Assembly: GCF_900113015.1 (NCBI RefSeq)
Contig: NZ_FONV01000026.1
Location: 1-64,000 of the forward strand
DNA: 64,000 nucleotides
Reading direction: 5' to 3'
DNA from: Actinoplanes philippinensis
GTDB lineage: Bacteria; Actinomycetota; Actinomycetes; Mycobacteriales; Micromonosporaceae
Under the pieces are notes generated by a model. It searched no databases. It saw only the letters and a program-made list of their open reading frames with translations, and was not told the origin of the DNA. Shown in pieces: positions 25,372 through 33,635 of this stretch. Numbering within the stretch: position 1 is the stretch's first letter; each line of letters starts with the position of its first letter. A program made the translations under genes and the position numbers.

Positions 25372-28101
25372 GTGCCCCGAGAGGAACGTCCGCTGGAGTC
25401 CGAGGACACGCCCCTGCTTCAGCTCGCCGGTGACCTGCGGCGACTTCGACTCGGATCGGGCCGGCTCTCGTACCGGGAGCTGGGGCGGCGGACGAACTAC
25501 TCGGCGGCGGCGCTGTCCGACGCGCTGTCCGGCCGTCGTCTGCCCAGCCTCGCCATCACCCTGGCGGTGGCCGGGGCCTGCGGTGGCGACGTCGGCGAGT
25601 GGACAGAGCGGTGGCGACGCGTCGCCGCGACGCAGCGGGGGACGAACGCCGGCGCGCCCAGCCCGTACGCCGGGCTCGCCGCCTATGGGATCGGTGACGC
25701 CGATCGGTTCTTCGGTCGCGAGGCGGTGACCGCGACCCTGATGACGCTTGTCGGCGAGCGCCCGTTCGTCGGTGTCTTCGGCCCCTCCGGCGCGGGCAAG
25801 TCGTCGCTGCTGCAGGCCGGGTTGATCGCCGGCACCGAGCGCACCGCGATACTGATCACGCCGGGAGCCGACCCGGTCACCGAGCTGGCCGCGACCGTGG
25901 CGCACCTCGCCGACGAGCCCGTCGACCGCGTCCGCGGCGACCTGGCCGCCGGCCCGGAGGCGTTACGCGGGTGGCTCGCGAAGGCCGCCGACGACGTGTT
26001 GCTGGTTGTCGACCAGTTCGAGGAGGTGTTCACCCTCTGCGGCGAGACCGAACGGCACTGGCTGATCCGGGCGCTGACCTGTGCCGCGGGGCCCCGGGCG
26101 CGCATCGTGATCGGCGTGCGCGCCGACTTCTACGGTCACTGCGCACGGCACCCCGAGCTGGTCACCGCGCTGTACCGGGCACAGGTGCTGGTCGGGCCGA
26201 TGTCCACGGAGGAGCTCCGATCGGCGATCACCGAGCCGGCCGTACGCGCGGGGGCGACGATCGAGACGGCGCTGGTCGCCCGGGTCGTCGCGGACGTCGC
26301 CGGTCAGCCGAACGCGCTGCCGCTGGTGTCGCACGCGCTCGCCGAGAGCTGGCAGCGCCGCCGGGGAGTGGTGCTGACGCTGGCCGGCTACGAGGAGGTC
26401 GGCGGTATCGGGCACGCTCTCGCCCGTACCGCCGAACGCACCTACGAACAGCTCGACGAGGACGACCGCCGGGCGGCCCGGTTGCTGTTCACGCGTCTGG
26501 TGGTGCCGGGCGAGGGCGTCGAGGACACCAAGCGGCGGGTCCGGCGCGCCGACCTGCCCGTGCCGGACGCCCTCCTCGATCGTCTCGCCGCCGCCCGGCT
26601 GATCACCATCGGCCGGGACAGCGTCGAGCTGATCCACGAGGCGCTGCTGCGGGCCTGGCCGCGGCTGGCCGGCTGGATCGACCAGGACCGGGACGTCCTG
26701 CGCCGCCAGCATCGGCTCGCCGAGGCCGCGGCGCTCTGGGCGGCGCAGGATCGCGACCCGGACGTCCTCTACCGGGGCGCCTCCCTCGACCAGGCGGCGC
26801 CGTTGCGGGACCGGGCCAACGATCTCGAACGCGAGTTCCTCGACGCCGCCCTCCAGGTCGACCGGACTCGCACCGAGGCTGCCCGGCGCGCGGCACGCCG
26901 GTTGCGCCGGCTCGCCGCCGGGATGACCGTGCTGGCGGTTCTGCTGGCCGGCGCGGCGCTGGTCGCGGCCGGCGCGCAGCAGAGGGCGGCCCGGCAGCGC
27001 AACGACGCGCTGTCGCTGCGTGCCGCCGGGACCGCCCGGGACATGATCGGCGGCCGGCCCCGCGAGGCGGCCGTGCTCGCCCTCGCCGCCTACCGGCTCG
27101 CGCCCACCGCCGAGGCACGCGACGCGCTGCTGCTGGCGCATGCCGCCGGCGGCGCCACCACGCTCGGACGCGGGTACACCTACCCGCCCGGGCGGTTCGC
27201 GGTGACCTACGCCGATGAGGACGACGGCCAGCAGCTCTGGCGGCACGACGGCCGGAGGTGGCAGCCGGCGGGCCGGATGGCCGTCGCCGACAGCTACCTG
27301 CACCGGGCCGCCGTCGACGACGGCCGGGCGATCTACTGGACCGGCCGGACCAGCTCCGCTCTGTGGGACCTGACCGATCTCGATCATCCCCACACGATCG
27401 CGGCGCCGACCGGTCTCGGAATGCTGGACGGCCTGGACCGGGCGGGCTCCCTGCTCAGTGCCGTGGGGACGGACGGCACGGCCCGGGTCTGGCGCCCGGG
27501 TGATCGCGTCTTCCTCCGCCTGCCGCCCGGCGGCGTCGTCGGGACGGCCGTGCTCGCCGACGGCTCCGGCGTGATCCTCAGCCGCCGCGAGGGCGACCAG
27601 GACGTCATCGAGAGCTGGACGCCGGACGGCCGCCTGATCGCGCCCCTGCTGCAGGTCCCCCATCCGGCGGTCGTCGAGGCCGGGGGTGGCGGGCTGATCG
27701 CCGTGAACTCCTACCTGGGCAACGCCACGGTGACGATCATGGATGTCGCCGACCCGCTGGCTCCGCGTGTGGTGGCCCGGGTCGACGGCCTGGACGAGAC
27801 GACCGCCGTCGCCTTCGACACCGCCGGGCGCACCGTCGCCGTCGTCGACGGGGCCGGGGCGACGATCTGGGACGCCCGCAGCGGCGTACGGACACTGTCG
27901 TTGCGCACCCAGGGCCTGCGGCTGAACGCGCCCCGGCTCGACGGCGACCACCTGTATCTGCTGGACGGGAAGTCGGCGCTGTGGAGCATCGACACCGACC
28001 TCGACGCGGTGATCAGTCAGATCTGCGCTCGGCCGGCCGACGTCGACTGGGACCGGGATTTCCCCGGCGCGGACCCCGTCGAGCTGTGCCCGGCGCCGTG
28101 A
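25372..28101 (+). CDS. HTH - STAND NTPase - beta-propeller-like protein
   Basis: 909 residues. Residues 15-85 form an XRE-type HTH (LSYRELGRRTNYSAAALSDA). Then a STAND-class NTPase (nSTAND1): YAGLAAYGIGDADRFFGRE, Walker A GPSGAGKSS (137-145), Walker B VLLVVDQFEEVF (Asp214). A single hydrophobic segment (about 512-535) follows, and the C-terminal 320 residues consist of repeated WD40-like strands (ALWDLTDLDHP, ATIWDARSGVR), a likely propeller. GGGAGG precedes the GTG at 25372. Such proteins are signal-responsive switches; some STAND proteins act in defence, but no effector domain is seen. It is divergent from the orphan sugar-binding lipoprotein. Confidence 0.85.
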   Translation: MPREERPLESEDTPLLQLAGDLRRLRLGSGRLSYRELGRRTNYSAAALSDALSGRRLPSLAITLAVAGACGGDVGEWTERWRRVAATQRGTNAGAPSPYAGLAAYGIGDADRFFGREAVTATLMTLVGERPFVGVFGPSGAGKSSLLQAGLIAGTERTAILITPGADPVTELAATVAHLADEPVDRVRGDLAAGPEALRGWLAKAADDVLLVVDQFEEVFTLCGETERHWLIRALTCAAGPRARIVIGVRADFYGHCARHPELVTALYRAQVLVGPMSTEELRSAITEPAVRAGATIETALVARVVADVAGQPNALPLVSHALAESWQRRRGVVLTLAGYEEVGGIGHALARTAERTYEQLDEDDRRAARLLFTRLVVPGEGVEDTKRRVRRADLPVPDALLDRLAAARLITIGRDSVELIHEALLRAWPRLAGWIDQDRDVLRRQHRLAEAAALWAAQDRDPDVLYRGASLDQAAPLRDRANDLEREFLDAALQVDRTRTEAARRAARRLRRLAAGMTVLAVLLAGAALVAAGAQQRAARQRNDALSLRAAGTARDMIGGRPREAAVLALAAYRLAPTAEARDALLLAHAAGGATTLGRGYTYPPGRFAVTYADEDDGQQLWRHDGRRWQPAGRMAVADSYLHRAAVDDGRAIYWTGRTSSALWDLTDLDHPHTIAAPTGLGMLDGLDRAGSLLSAVGTDGTARVWRPGDRVFLRLPPGGVVGTAVLADGSGVILSRREGDQDVIESWTPDGRLIAPLLQVPHPAVVEAGGGGLIAVNSYLGNATVTIMDVADPLAPRVVARVDGLDETTAVAFDTAGRTVAVVDGAGATIWDARSGVRTLSLRTQGLRLNAPRLDGDHLYLLDGKSALWSIDTDLDAVISQICARPADVDWDRDFPGADPVELCPAP

Positions 28102-28108
28102 CGACACT

Positions 28109-28142
28109 TTAGGAAGATGTTTTAACTATTAGGACTGTTAAC
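28109..28142 (+). promoter_or_regulatory. Direct repeat TTAGGA...GTT-AAC, candidate operator/promoter
   Basis: TTAGGAAGATGTTTTAAC (28109-28126) and TTAGGACTGTTAAC (28129-28142) are two copies of one AT-rich word. They lie about 90 bp upstream of the ThuA-ricin gene, where secreted carbohydrate-active genes of actinomycetes often carry AT-rich TTAGGAAA-like sites. Confidence 0.45.
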
Positions 28143-28227
28143 CTTGCGGGGCTGGGCATCGATACCTGAGGATGAACGCCAAGCGGCGCCGCCTCCCCCG
28201 CCCCTCCGTCCTCGCGAGGTATCCACG

Positions 28228-29508
28228 TTGGCCAGAAAGCTGCTCGAACGCGCCCTGGTGGCGTCGTTGGCCCTGCTCACCGCGATCGCGACAGGCCTGC
28301 TCGCGCACACCGCCCCGGCGTCCGCGGCGGCGCCGTTCAAGGTGCTCGCCTTCTACAACGGCACCTGGGACGCCGCCCACATCGACTTCGACAAGGAGGC
28401 CCGGGACTGGTTCCCCAAGGCCGCCGCCCAGAACGGCTTCACCTGGGAGGCCACCACCGACTGGAGCCGGCTGAGCGCCACCGGCCTGGCCGGATACCAG
28501 GTGATCATGTTCCTGGACGACGGGCCGCCGGCCGAGCGCCGCGCCGCGTTCCAGACGTACGTGCAGAACGGCGGCGGCTTCCTGGGCTTCCACGTGAGCG
28601 CGTTCACCACCAGCGCGAACTCGTGGAGCTGGTACTACAACACGTTCCTGGGGTCGGGGAACTTCGCCACCAACACCTGGGGCCCGACCGCCGAGACGCT
28701 GCGCATCGACAACCGGAACCACCCGTCCACGGCCGGACTGCCCGCCACCATCCAGTCGTCGGTCAGCGAGTGGTACTCGTGGAGCAACGACCTGCGCCAG
28801 AACCCGGACATCGACATCCTGGCGTCGCTCGACGCGTCCACCTTCCCGGTCGGCACCGACCCGAACCAGCAGTGGCGCAGCGGCTACTACCCGATCCTGT
28901 GGACCAACAAGAACTACAAGATGCTGTACGCCAACTTCGGCCACAACGGCATGAACTACGAGACCAACACGCGGACGTCGTCGACCTTCGACAGCGCGCA
29001 GCAGAACCAGTGGCTGATCCAGGGCCTGCTGTGGCTGGGCGGCCAGAGCCCGACCACCCCGCCGCCCGGTGACAGCCCGATCGACCCGGCCGCCTGGTAT
29101 CCGGTGACCAACAAGAACAGCGGCAAGTGCGTCGACGCGCGTGCGGCCGGAACCGTCAACGGGACCGTCGTCCAGCAGTACGCCTGCAACGGCTCGACCG
29201 CCCAGCAGTACCAGTTCGCGAGCGCCGGCAGCGGTTACGTCCGGATCAACAACCGGGGCAACGCGGCCCAGGCCCTCGACGTGACCGGGATGTCCACCGC
29301 CGACAACGCCAAGATCCAGACCTGGGCGTACGGCAGCACCGCCAACCAGCAGTGGCAGCCCGTCGCCGAGGGCGGCGGCTACTACCACTTCGTCAACCGC
29401 AACAGCGGCAAGTGCCTGGACGTGCCCGCCGCGAGCACGGCGGACAGCGTCCAGTTGGTCCAGTACACCTGCAACGGAACCGCGGCCCAGAGCTTCCGCC
29501 TCGGCTGA
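28228..29508 (+). CDS. Secreted ThuA-like protein with ricin-type lectin domain
   Basis: 426 residues. The TTG at 28228 has GAGG nearby and gives a signal peptide (about 1-34, ending TAPASAAA). Residues about 36-270 are a ThuA-like (trehalose-utilisation, glutamine-amidotransferase-fold) domain: VLAFYNGTWDAAHIDF, GYQVIMFLDDGP, GGGFLGFHVSAF and the AFGH-like ANFGHNG. A PTTPPPGD linker leads to a ricin-B trefoil (about 288-426) with QQYQF, QQWQP and QSFRL. It should bind and act on extracellular polysaccharide. A perfect hairpin terminator follows. Confidence 0.88.
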   Translation: MARKLLERALVASLALLTAIATGLLAHTAPASAAAPFKVLAFYNGTWDAAHIDFDKEARDWFPKAAAQNGFTWEATTDWSRLSATGLAGYQVIMFLDDGPPAERRAAFQTYVQNGGGFLGFHVSAFTTSANSWSWYYNTFLGSGNFATNTWGPTAETLRIDNRNHPSTAGLPATIQSSVSEWYSWSNDLRQNPDIDILASLDASTFPVGTDPNQQWRSGYYPILWTNKNYKMLYANFGHNGMNYETNTRTSSTFDSAQQNQWLIQGLLWLGGQSPTTPPPGDSPIDPAAWYPVTNKNSGKCVDARAAGTVNGTVVQQYACNGSTAQQYQFASAGSGYVRINNRGNAAQALDVTGMSTADNAKIQTWAYGSTANQQWQPVAEGGGYYHFVNRNSGKCLDVPAASTADSVQLVQYTCNGTAAQSFRLG

Positions 29509-29511
29509 CCT

Positions 29512-29542
29512 CCGGGTGGCCCGGGGCGACCGGGCCACCCGG
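29512..29542. terminator. Perfect 13-bp hairpin, bidirectional terminator
   Basis: CCGGGTGGCCCGG (29512-29524), loop GGCGA, CCGGGCCACCCGG (29530-29542). It fills the 35-bp gap between the convergent ThuA-ricin and FMN reductase genes. Confidence 0.85.
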
Positions 29543-29543
29543 C

Positions 29544-30158
29544 TCAGAGGTTCTTCAGCATGTCCTCGAAGTTGGCGGTCAGCGCGAACGGGTCGGTGAC
29601 CACGGCCGCCTCGCGGCGCTCGACCTCGCGGGCCAGCTCGGCCGCGGCCCGGTCGATGCGGGCACGCAGCGGGCCCTCGACCGAGTTGGCGCCCCAGTCG
29701 TCACTGGCGGCGAAGACCGACGTCGGGATGATCGCCGCCCGCAGGTAGGAGAAGAGCGGCCGCAGGGCGTGCTCCAGCACCAGCGAGTGCCGGGCGGTGC
29801 CGGCGGTGGCGGCGAGCAGGACCGGCTTGTCGATCAGGGCGTCCTTGTCGAGGACGTCGAAGAACGACTTGAACAGTCCGCTGTAGCTGGCCGAGAACAC
29901 CGGGGTGACGGTGATCAGCGCGTCGGCGGCGGTGACCGCCTCCTGGGCCTGCTTGAGTGCGGTGCCCGGGAAGCCGGTGAGCATGTTGTCGGTGATCTCG
30001 TGGGCCAGGTCGCGCAGCTCGATGAACTGCACGTCGAGGTGCACGCCGAGCCGGGCGGCCGCGCCGCCCGCCGCCGCCGACAGCTGGTCGGCGAGCAGGC
30101 GGGTCGACGACGGCTGGCTCAGGCCCGCGCTGATCACGACGAGCTTGCGCTGTTTCAT
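29544..30158 (-). CDS. NAD(P)H-dependent FMN reductase (CE1759-like)
   Basis: 204 residues of flavodoxin-like fold: VVISAGLSQPSSTRLLADQL binds the FMN phosphate, and ALITVTPVFSASYSGLFKSFFD is the second FMN loop. It supplies reduced flavin. The ATG overlaps the stop of the LLM-class oxidoreductase gene (ATGA, 30155-30158), so the two are coupled and should work as a two-component flavin-dependent monooxygenase. This pair is known across actinobacteria as the CE1758/CE1759 type; the substrate is unknown. Confidence 0.88.
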   Translation of the reverse strand: MKQRKLVVISAGLSQPSSTRLLADQLSAAAGGAAARLGVHLDVQFIELRDLAHEITDNMLTGFPGTALKQAQEAVTAADALITVTPVFSASYSGLFKSFFDVLDKDALIDKPVLLAATAGTARHSLVLEHALRPLFSYLRAAIIPTSVFAASDDWGANSVEGPLRARIDRAAAELAREVERREAAVVTDPFALTANFEDMLKNL

Positions 30159-31249
30159 GCCGGCACCTCTTCCTTGGCGTCCCGGGCGGCGAGCAGGGAC
30201 GCGTGGGTGGGCGCGTCCGGCACGTGCGCGGGCTTCAGCGAGGCGAACTCCTTGCGCAGCACCGGGACGACCTCCTCACCGAGCAGGTCGAGCTGCTCGA
30301 GGACGGTCTTGAGCGGCAGGCCGGCGTGGTCGAGCAGGAACAGCTGGCGCTGGTAGTCGCCGACGTACTCGCGGAAGCCGAGGGTCTTGTCGATGACCTG
30401 CTGCGGGCTGCCGACGGTCAGCGGCGTCTCGCGGGTGAAGTCCTCCAGCGACGGGCCGTGGCCGTAGACCGGGGCGTTGTCGAAGTACGGCCGGAACTCC
30501 TTCACGGCGTCCTGACTGTTCTTGCGCATGAACACCTGCCCGCCGAGCCCGACGATGGCCTGGTCGGCCGAGCCGTGGCCGTAGTGCTCGAACCGCTGCC
30601 GGTAGAGCCCGACCATCCGCTGGGTGTGCGACGCCGGCCAGAAGATGTGGTTGGCGAAGAACCCGTCACCGTAGTAGGCCGCCTGCTCGGCGATCTCAGG
30701 GCTCCTGATGGAGCCGTGCCAGACGAACGGCGGGATCTCGTCGAGCGGGCGCGGGGTGGAGGTGAAGCCCTGCAGCGGGGTGCGGAACTTGCCCTGCCAG
30801 TCGACGACGTGCTCGCGCCACAGCTTGTGCAGCAGCGAGTAGTTCTCGATGGCCAGCGGGATGCCGGCGCGGATGTCCTTGCCGAACCACGGGTAGACCG
30901 GGCCGGTGTTGCCGCGGCCGAGCATCAGGTCGACGCGGCCGTCGGCCAGGTGCTGCAGCATCGCGAAGTCCTCGGCGATCTTCACCGGGTCGTTGGTGGT
31001 GATCAGCGTGGTCGCGGTGGACAGCTGCAGGGTGGAGGTCTGCGCCGCGATGTAGGCCAGCGTGGTGGTCGGCGACGACGAGAAGAACGGCTCGTTGTGG
31101 TGCTCGCCGAGCGCGAAGACGTCGAGGCCGACCTCCTCCGCGTGCTTGGCGATCGTGACGATGTCCTTGATCCGCTCGGCCTCGCTGGGGGTCCGGCCGG
31201 TGGTCGGGTCCGTCGTGATGTCGCTGACGCTGAAGATTCCGAACTGCAT
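30155..31249 (-). CDS. LLM-class flavin-dependent oxidoreductase (CE1758-like)
   Basis: 364 residues of the luciferase-like TIM-barrel: MQFGIFSVSDITTDPTTGRTP at the start, LDVFALGEHHNEPFFSSSP, LADGRVDLMLGRGNTGPVYPWFG and LTVGSPQQVIDKTL. It uses reduced flavin from the reductase encoded by the overlapping next gene to oxygenate or desaturate a small molecule. The ATG at 31249 has AGGAG upstream. A perfect inverted repeat (CCGGGAA/TTCCCGG) 23 bp before the start may be an operator. The natural substrate is not evident. Confidence 0.9.
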   Translation of the reverse strand: MQFGIFSVSDITTDPTTGRTPSEAERIKDIVTIAKHAEEVGLDVFALGEHHNEPFFSSSPTTTLAYIAAQTSTLQLSTATTLITTNDPVKIAEDFAMLQHLADGRVDLMLGRGNTGPVYPWFGKDIRAGIPLAIENYSLLHKLWREHVVDWQGKFRTPLQGFTSTPRPLDEIPPFVWHGSIRSPEIAEQAAYYGDGFFANHIFWPASHTQRMVGLYRQRFEHYGHGSADQAIVGLGGQVFMRKNSQDAVKEFRPYFDNAPVYGHGPSLEDFTRETPLTVGSPQQVIDKTLGFREYVGDYQRQLFLLDHAGLPLKTVLEQLDLLGEEVVPVLRKEFASLKPAHVPDAPTHASLLAARDAKEEVPA

Positions 31250-31271
31250 GACCGGCTCCTGGACTGATCGG

Positions 31272-31291
31272 CCGGGAATCTGACTTCCCGG
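31272..31291. promoter_or_regulatory. CCGGGAA / TTCCCGG inverted repeat
   Basis: Perfect 7-bp arms at 31272-31278 and 31285-31291 with a 6-bp spacer, close to the start of the LLM oxidoreductase gene. A plausible operator of the flavin pair; the regulator is unknown. Confidence 0.4.
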
Positions 31292-31387
31292 ACTGCCCCG
31301 CACAACGCGTTTGACTGCGCAACTATTTCAGATTCAAACAACTTCGGCTGCGGCGGGGGTCACAGGCGCCCCCGAAGCCTCAGGTCT

Positions 31388-31401
31388 GTGACGACCGTCA
31401 C
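31388..31401. promoter_or_regulatory. GTGACG-AC-CGTCAC inverted repeat upstream of sigma factor
   Basis: Six-base arms with a 2-bp spacer, about 40 bp upstream of the ECF sigma gene. It may be a regulator site or lie in the autoregulated promoter. Too short to assign. Confidence 0.35.
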
Positions 31402-31440
31402 TCCGGGAAGTGATCCGTACATGATCGCGGCAGCGACTAT

Positions 31441-32007
31441 GTGGCTGTGAGAGCAAGCGCGCAGGACGACAGACGGCTGCTGTGCCGCGTCGCGAAGGGC
31501 GATCTCGAAGCGTTCGAGCAGCTGTACCGGAACACCTCGCCGTGGCTGGCGATGCGGTTGCGGCTGCGGTGCTCCGACGACGGCCTGGTGGCCGAGGTCG
31601 TGCAGGACACCTACCTGACGGTGTGGCGGGCAGCCGGGTCGTTCGCCGCGATGTCCCCGCGCGGCGATGCGCCGGGCAATGGCGCTGCCGGCTGGTTGTG
31701 GACCATCGCCGCGCGCCGCCTGGTCGACGCGCAACGCAAGCAGGGCCGGCGCCGGGAACGACCGGCCGAGGTGCTGCCCACCCTCAGTGTGCCGGCGGCC
31801 GAGGACGACGCGCTCGCCGGAACGGTGGGCGACGAACTCGGCACGGCCCTGGCGCGGCTGGCGCCGGAGCTGCGGGCGGTGCTGCGCGCCATGGTCCTCG
31901 ACGGGCACACCGTCCAGGAGACGTCGGTGCTGCTCGGGATCCCGGAAGGCACGGTCAAGAGCCGGGCACGCCGCGCCCGCAACGCGATGAGGGAGGCGCT
32001 GTCATGA
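31441..32007 (+). CDS. ECF (sigma-70 family) RNA polymerase sigma factor
   Basis: 188 residues. Region 2 is GDLEAFEQLYRNTSPWLAM with VAEVVQDTYLTVWRAAGSF (-10 recognition); region 4 is LAPELRAVLRAMVLDGHTVQETSVLLGIPEGTVKSRARRAR (two-helix -35 reader). It directs polymerase to stress or envelope promoters. The stop overlaps the ATG of a zinc-finger membrane protein (ATGA), which should be its anti-sigma factor. The ABC exporter genes that follow are the likely targets. The GTG at 31441 or that at 31447 could start it. Confidence 0.92.
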   Translation: MAVRASAQDDRRLLCRVAKGDLEAFEQLYRNTSPWLAMRLRLRCSDDGLVAEVVQDTYLTVWRAAGSFAAMSPRGDAPGNGAAGWLWTIAARRLVDAQRKQGRRRERPAEVLPTLSVPAAEDDALAGTVGDELGTALARLAPELRAVLRAMVLDGHTVQETSVLLGIPEGTVKSRARRARNAMREALS

Positions 32008-32804
32008 CCGCGCACGTCTCGGCCGAGCTGCTGGCGCGGTACGCCGCGGGAGAGCTCCGCGTGGACGACGCTTCGACCTGGCCGGTGGAGGCGCACCTGG
32101 AGGCCTGCGCCGGGTGCCGCGACCGGCTCGGGCGGCTCACTCCCGCGCCGGTGCTGGCGATGCTCGACGACACCCGCGCCGGCATCCTGGCGATCGCGGC
32201 GAACGGCCCGCTCCCGGTACGCCGCCGCCGGCTCCGCCGCCTCGTCCATCGGTGGGCGACCTGGTCGATGCTGTCCTGGGCGGTCATGACGGCCACCGCC
32301 ATCGCCGCGGCGTTCCTGATGGACCGGGCGTTCCCGGCGCGGCCGTCCCTGGTGCTGCTGCTCGCCCCGGTGGCGCCGCTGGCCGGGTTGACCATCGCGT
32401 GGTCCCGGCACGGCGACCCGGCCTGGGAGACGATCGCCGGCACGGCACGGGCCGGGGTGGACCTGCTGCTACGCCGTACGGTCGTGGTCCTCGCGGTGGT
32501 GTTCGTGCCGTTGACCGCGGCCGGCGGGCTGCTCGGCACCGACCCCGCGTTGTGGCTGCTGCCCTGTCTGGCCTTCACCGCCGCGACCCTGCTGCTCGGC
32601 GGCCTCATCGGGGTGGGCCGGTCGGCGGCCGTCCTCGGCGGCGCATGGGTGCTGGTCGTCGTGGCTCCGGCCCTCGTCACCGTACGGCTGCCCGTGCTCG
32701 TGCAGACCGGCAGCCTGCCCGGCTGGATCGCGGCCGCGGTGATCCTCACCGGGCTGGCGCTGGTGCGCGCCGGTGACCACCAGCGCCTCAGCAGCTGGAA
32801 CTGA
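32004..32804 (+). CDS. Zinc-finger anti-sigma-like polytopic membrane protein
   Basis: 266 residues. The N-terminal 40 residues form a zf-HC2-type anti-sigma module: HVSAELLARYAAGEL, then VEAHLEACAGCRDRLGRL with the HxxxCxxC zinc site. About six membrane helices follow, more than the single helix of standard anti-sigma factors. It overlaps the sigma gene by four bases and should hold the sigma factor at the membrane until a signal comes. The ABC ATPase gene starts 33 bp further on. Confidence 0.87.
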   Translation: MTAHVSAELLARYAAGELRVDDASTWPVEAHLEACAGCRDRLGRLTPAPVLAMLDDTRAGILAIAANGPLPVRRRRLRRLVHRWATWSMLSWAVMTATAIAAAFLMDRAFPARPSLVLLLAPVAPLAGLTIAWSRHGDPAWETIAGTARAGVDLLLRRTVVVLAVVFVPLTAAGGLLGTDPALWLLPCLAFTAATLLLGGLIGVGRSAAVLGGAWVLVVVAPALVTVRLPVLVQTGSLPGWIAAAVILTGLALVRAGDHQRLSSWN

Positions 32805-32837
32805 CCCCTCAGGCCCCCGATCGTCAAGGAGAACACG

Positions 32838-33635
32838 ATGGTTCGAACGGTCAGCTCGCACGAGATGTCGCCGAGCACCGAGGCCTGGGCCGTGCACGCC
32901 ACCGGCCTGCGGGTCAAGGTCGGCAAGCGGTTCGCCGTGGACGGGCTCGACCTCGCCCTCGGCCCCGGCGTGCACGGCCTGCTCGGCCCGAACGGCGCCG
33001 GCAAGACCACCCTCATGCGCACGCTGGCGACGGTGATCAGGCCGGAGGAGGGCCGGCTGCGGCTGCTCGGCCATGACGTCCGGGGCCGGGGCTCGTTACG
33101 GGGCCTGCGCAGCCGGCTGGGATATCTGCCGCAGCAGTTCGGCTACTACCCGGGCTTCACCGTGCGGGAGTACGTCGAGTACATGGCGTGGCTACGGGAG
33201 ATGCGGCCGGATGCGATCCCCGAGGCCACCCAGAGCGCCATCGACCGGGTGGGACTGACCGACCGCGCCGGCTCCCGGCTCAAGACCCTGTCCGGGGGCA
33301 TGCTGCGCCGAGCCGGTATCGCCCAGGCCATCGTCAACAGCCCGGACATGCTGCTGCTCGACGAGCCGACCGTGGGCCTCGACCCCGAGCAGCGCATCGA
33401 GTTCCGCGATCTGCTGCGCGAGCTCGGCCTGGACCGCTGCGTGCTGGTCTCCACCCATCTGGTCGAGGACGTGGCCGCCGCGTGCAGCGACGTCGTGCTC
33501 GTCGACGCCGGCCGGCTCGTCTTCCAGGGCCTCCCCGCCGACCTGGCCCGGCTCGGCGAACACGACGGCGTCGGCGACAACCCGACCGAACGCGGCTACT
33601 CCGTGCTGCTGCGCGACCACCGGAGCGCCGCATGA
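32838..33635 (+). CDS. ABC transporter ATP-binding protein
   Basis: 265 residues with Walker A GPNGAGKTT, the signature LSGGMLRRAGIAQAI (SGGM instead of SGGQ) and Walker B MLLLDEPTVGLDP, followed by a D-loop and VLVSTHLVEDV (switch His). It energises export by the two membrane proteins encoded next, with which it overlaps by ATGA (33632-33635). The operon continues from the sigma and anti-sigma genes. The substrate is unknown; similar cassettes export peptides or antibiotics. Confidence 0.92.
   Translation: MVRTVSSHEMSPSTEAWAVHATGLRVKVGKRFAVDGLDLALGPGVHGLLGPNGAGKTTLMRTLATVIRPEEGRLRLLGHDVRGRGSLRGLRSRLGYLPQQFGYYPGFTVREYVEYMAWLREMRPDAIPEATQSAIDRVGLTDRAGSRLKTLSGGMLRRAGIAQAIVNSPDMLLLDEPTVGLDPEQRIEFRDLLRELGLDRCVLVSTHLVEDVAAACSDVVLVDAGRLVFQGLPADLARLGEHDGVGDNPTERGYSVLLRDHRSAA

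Noticed and set aside
25963..28107. 714-codon leftward frame
   Set aside because: Antisense shadow of the HTH-STAND-propeller gene.
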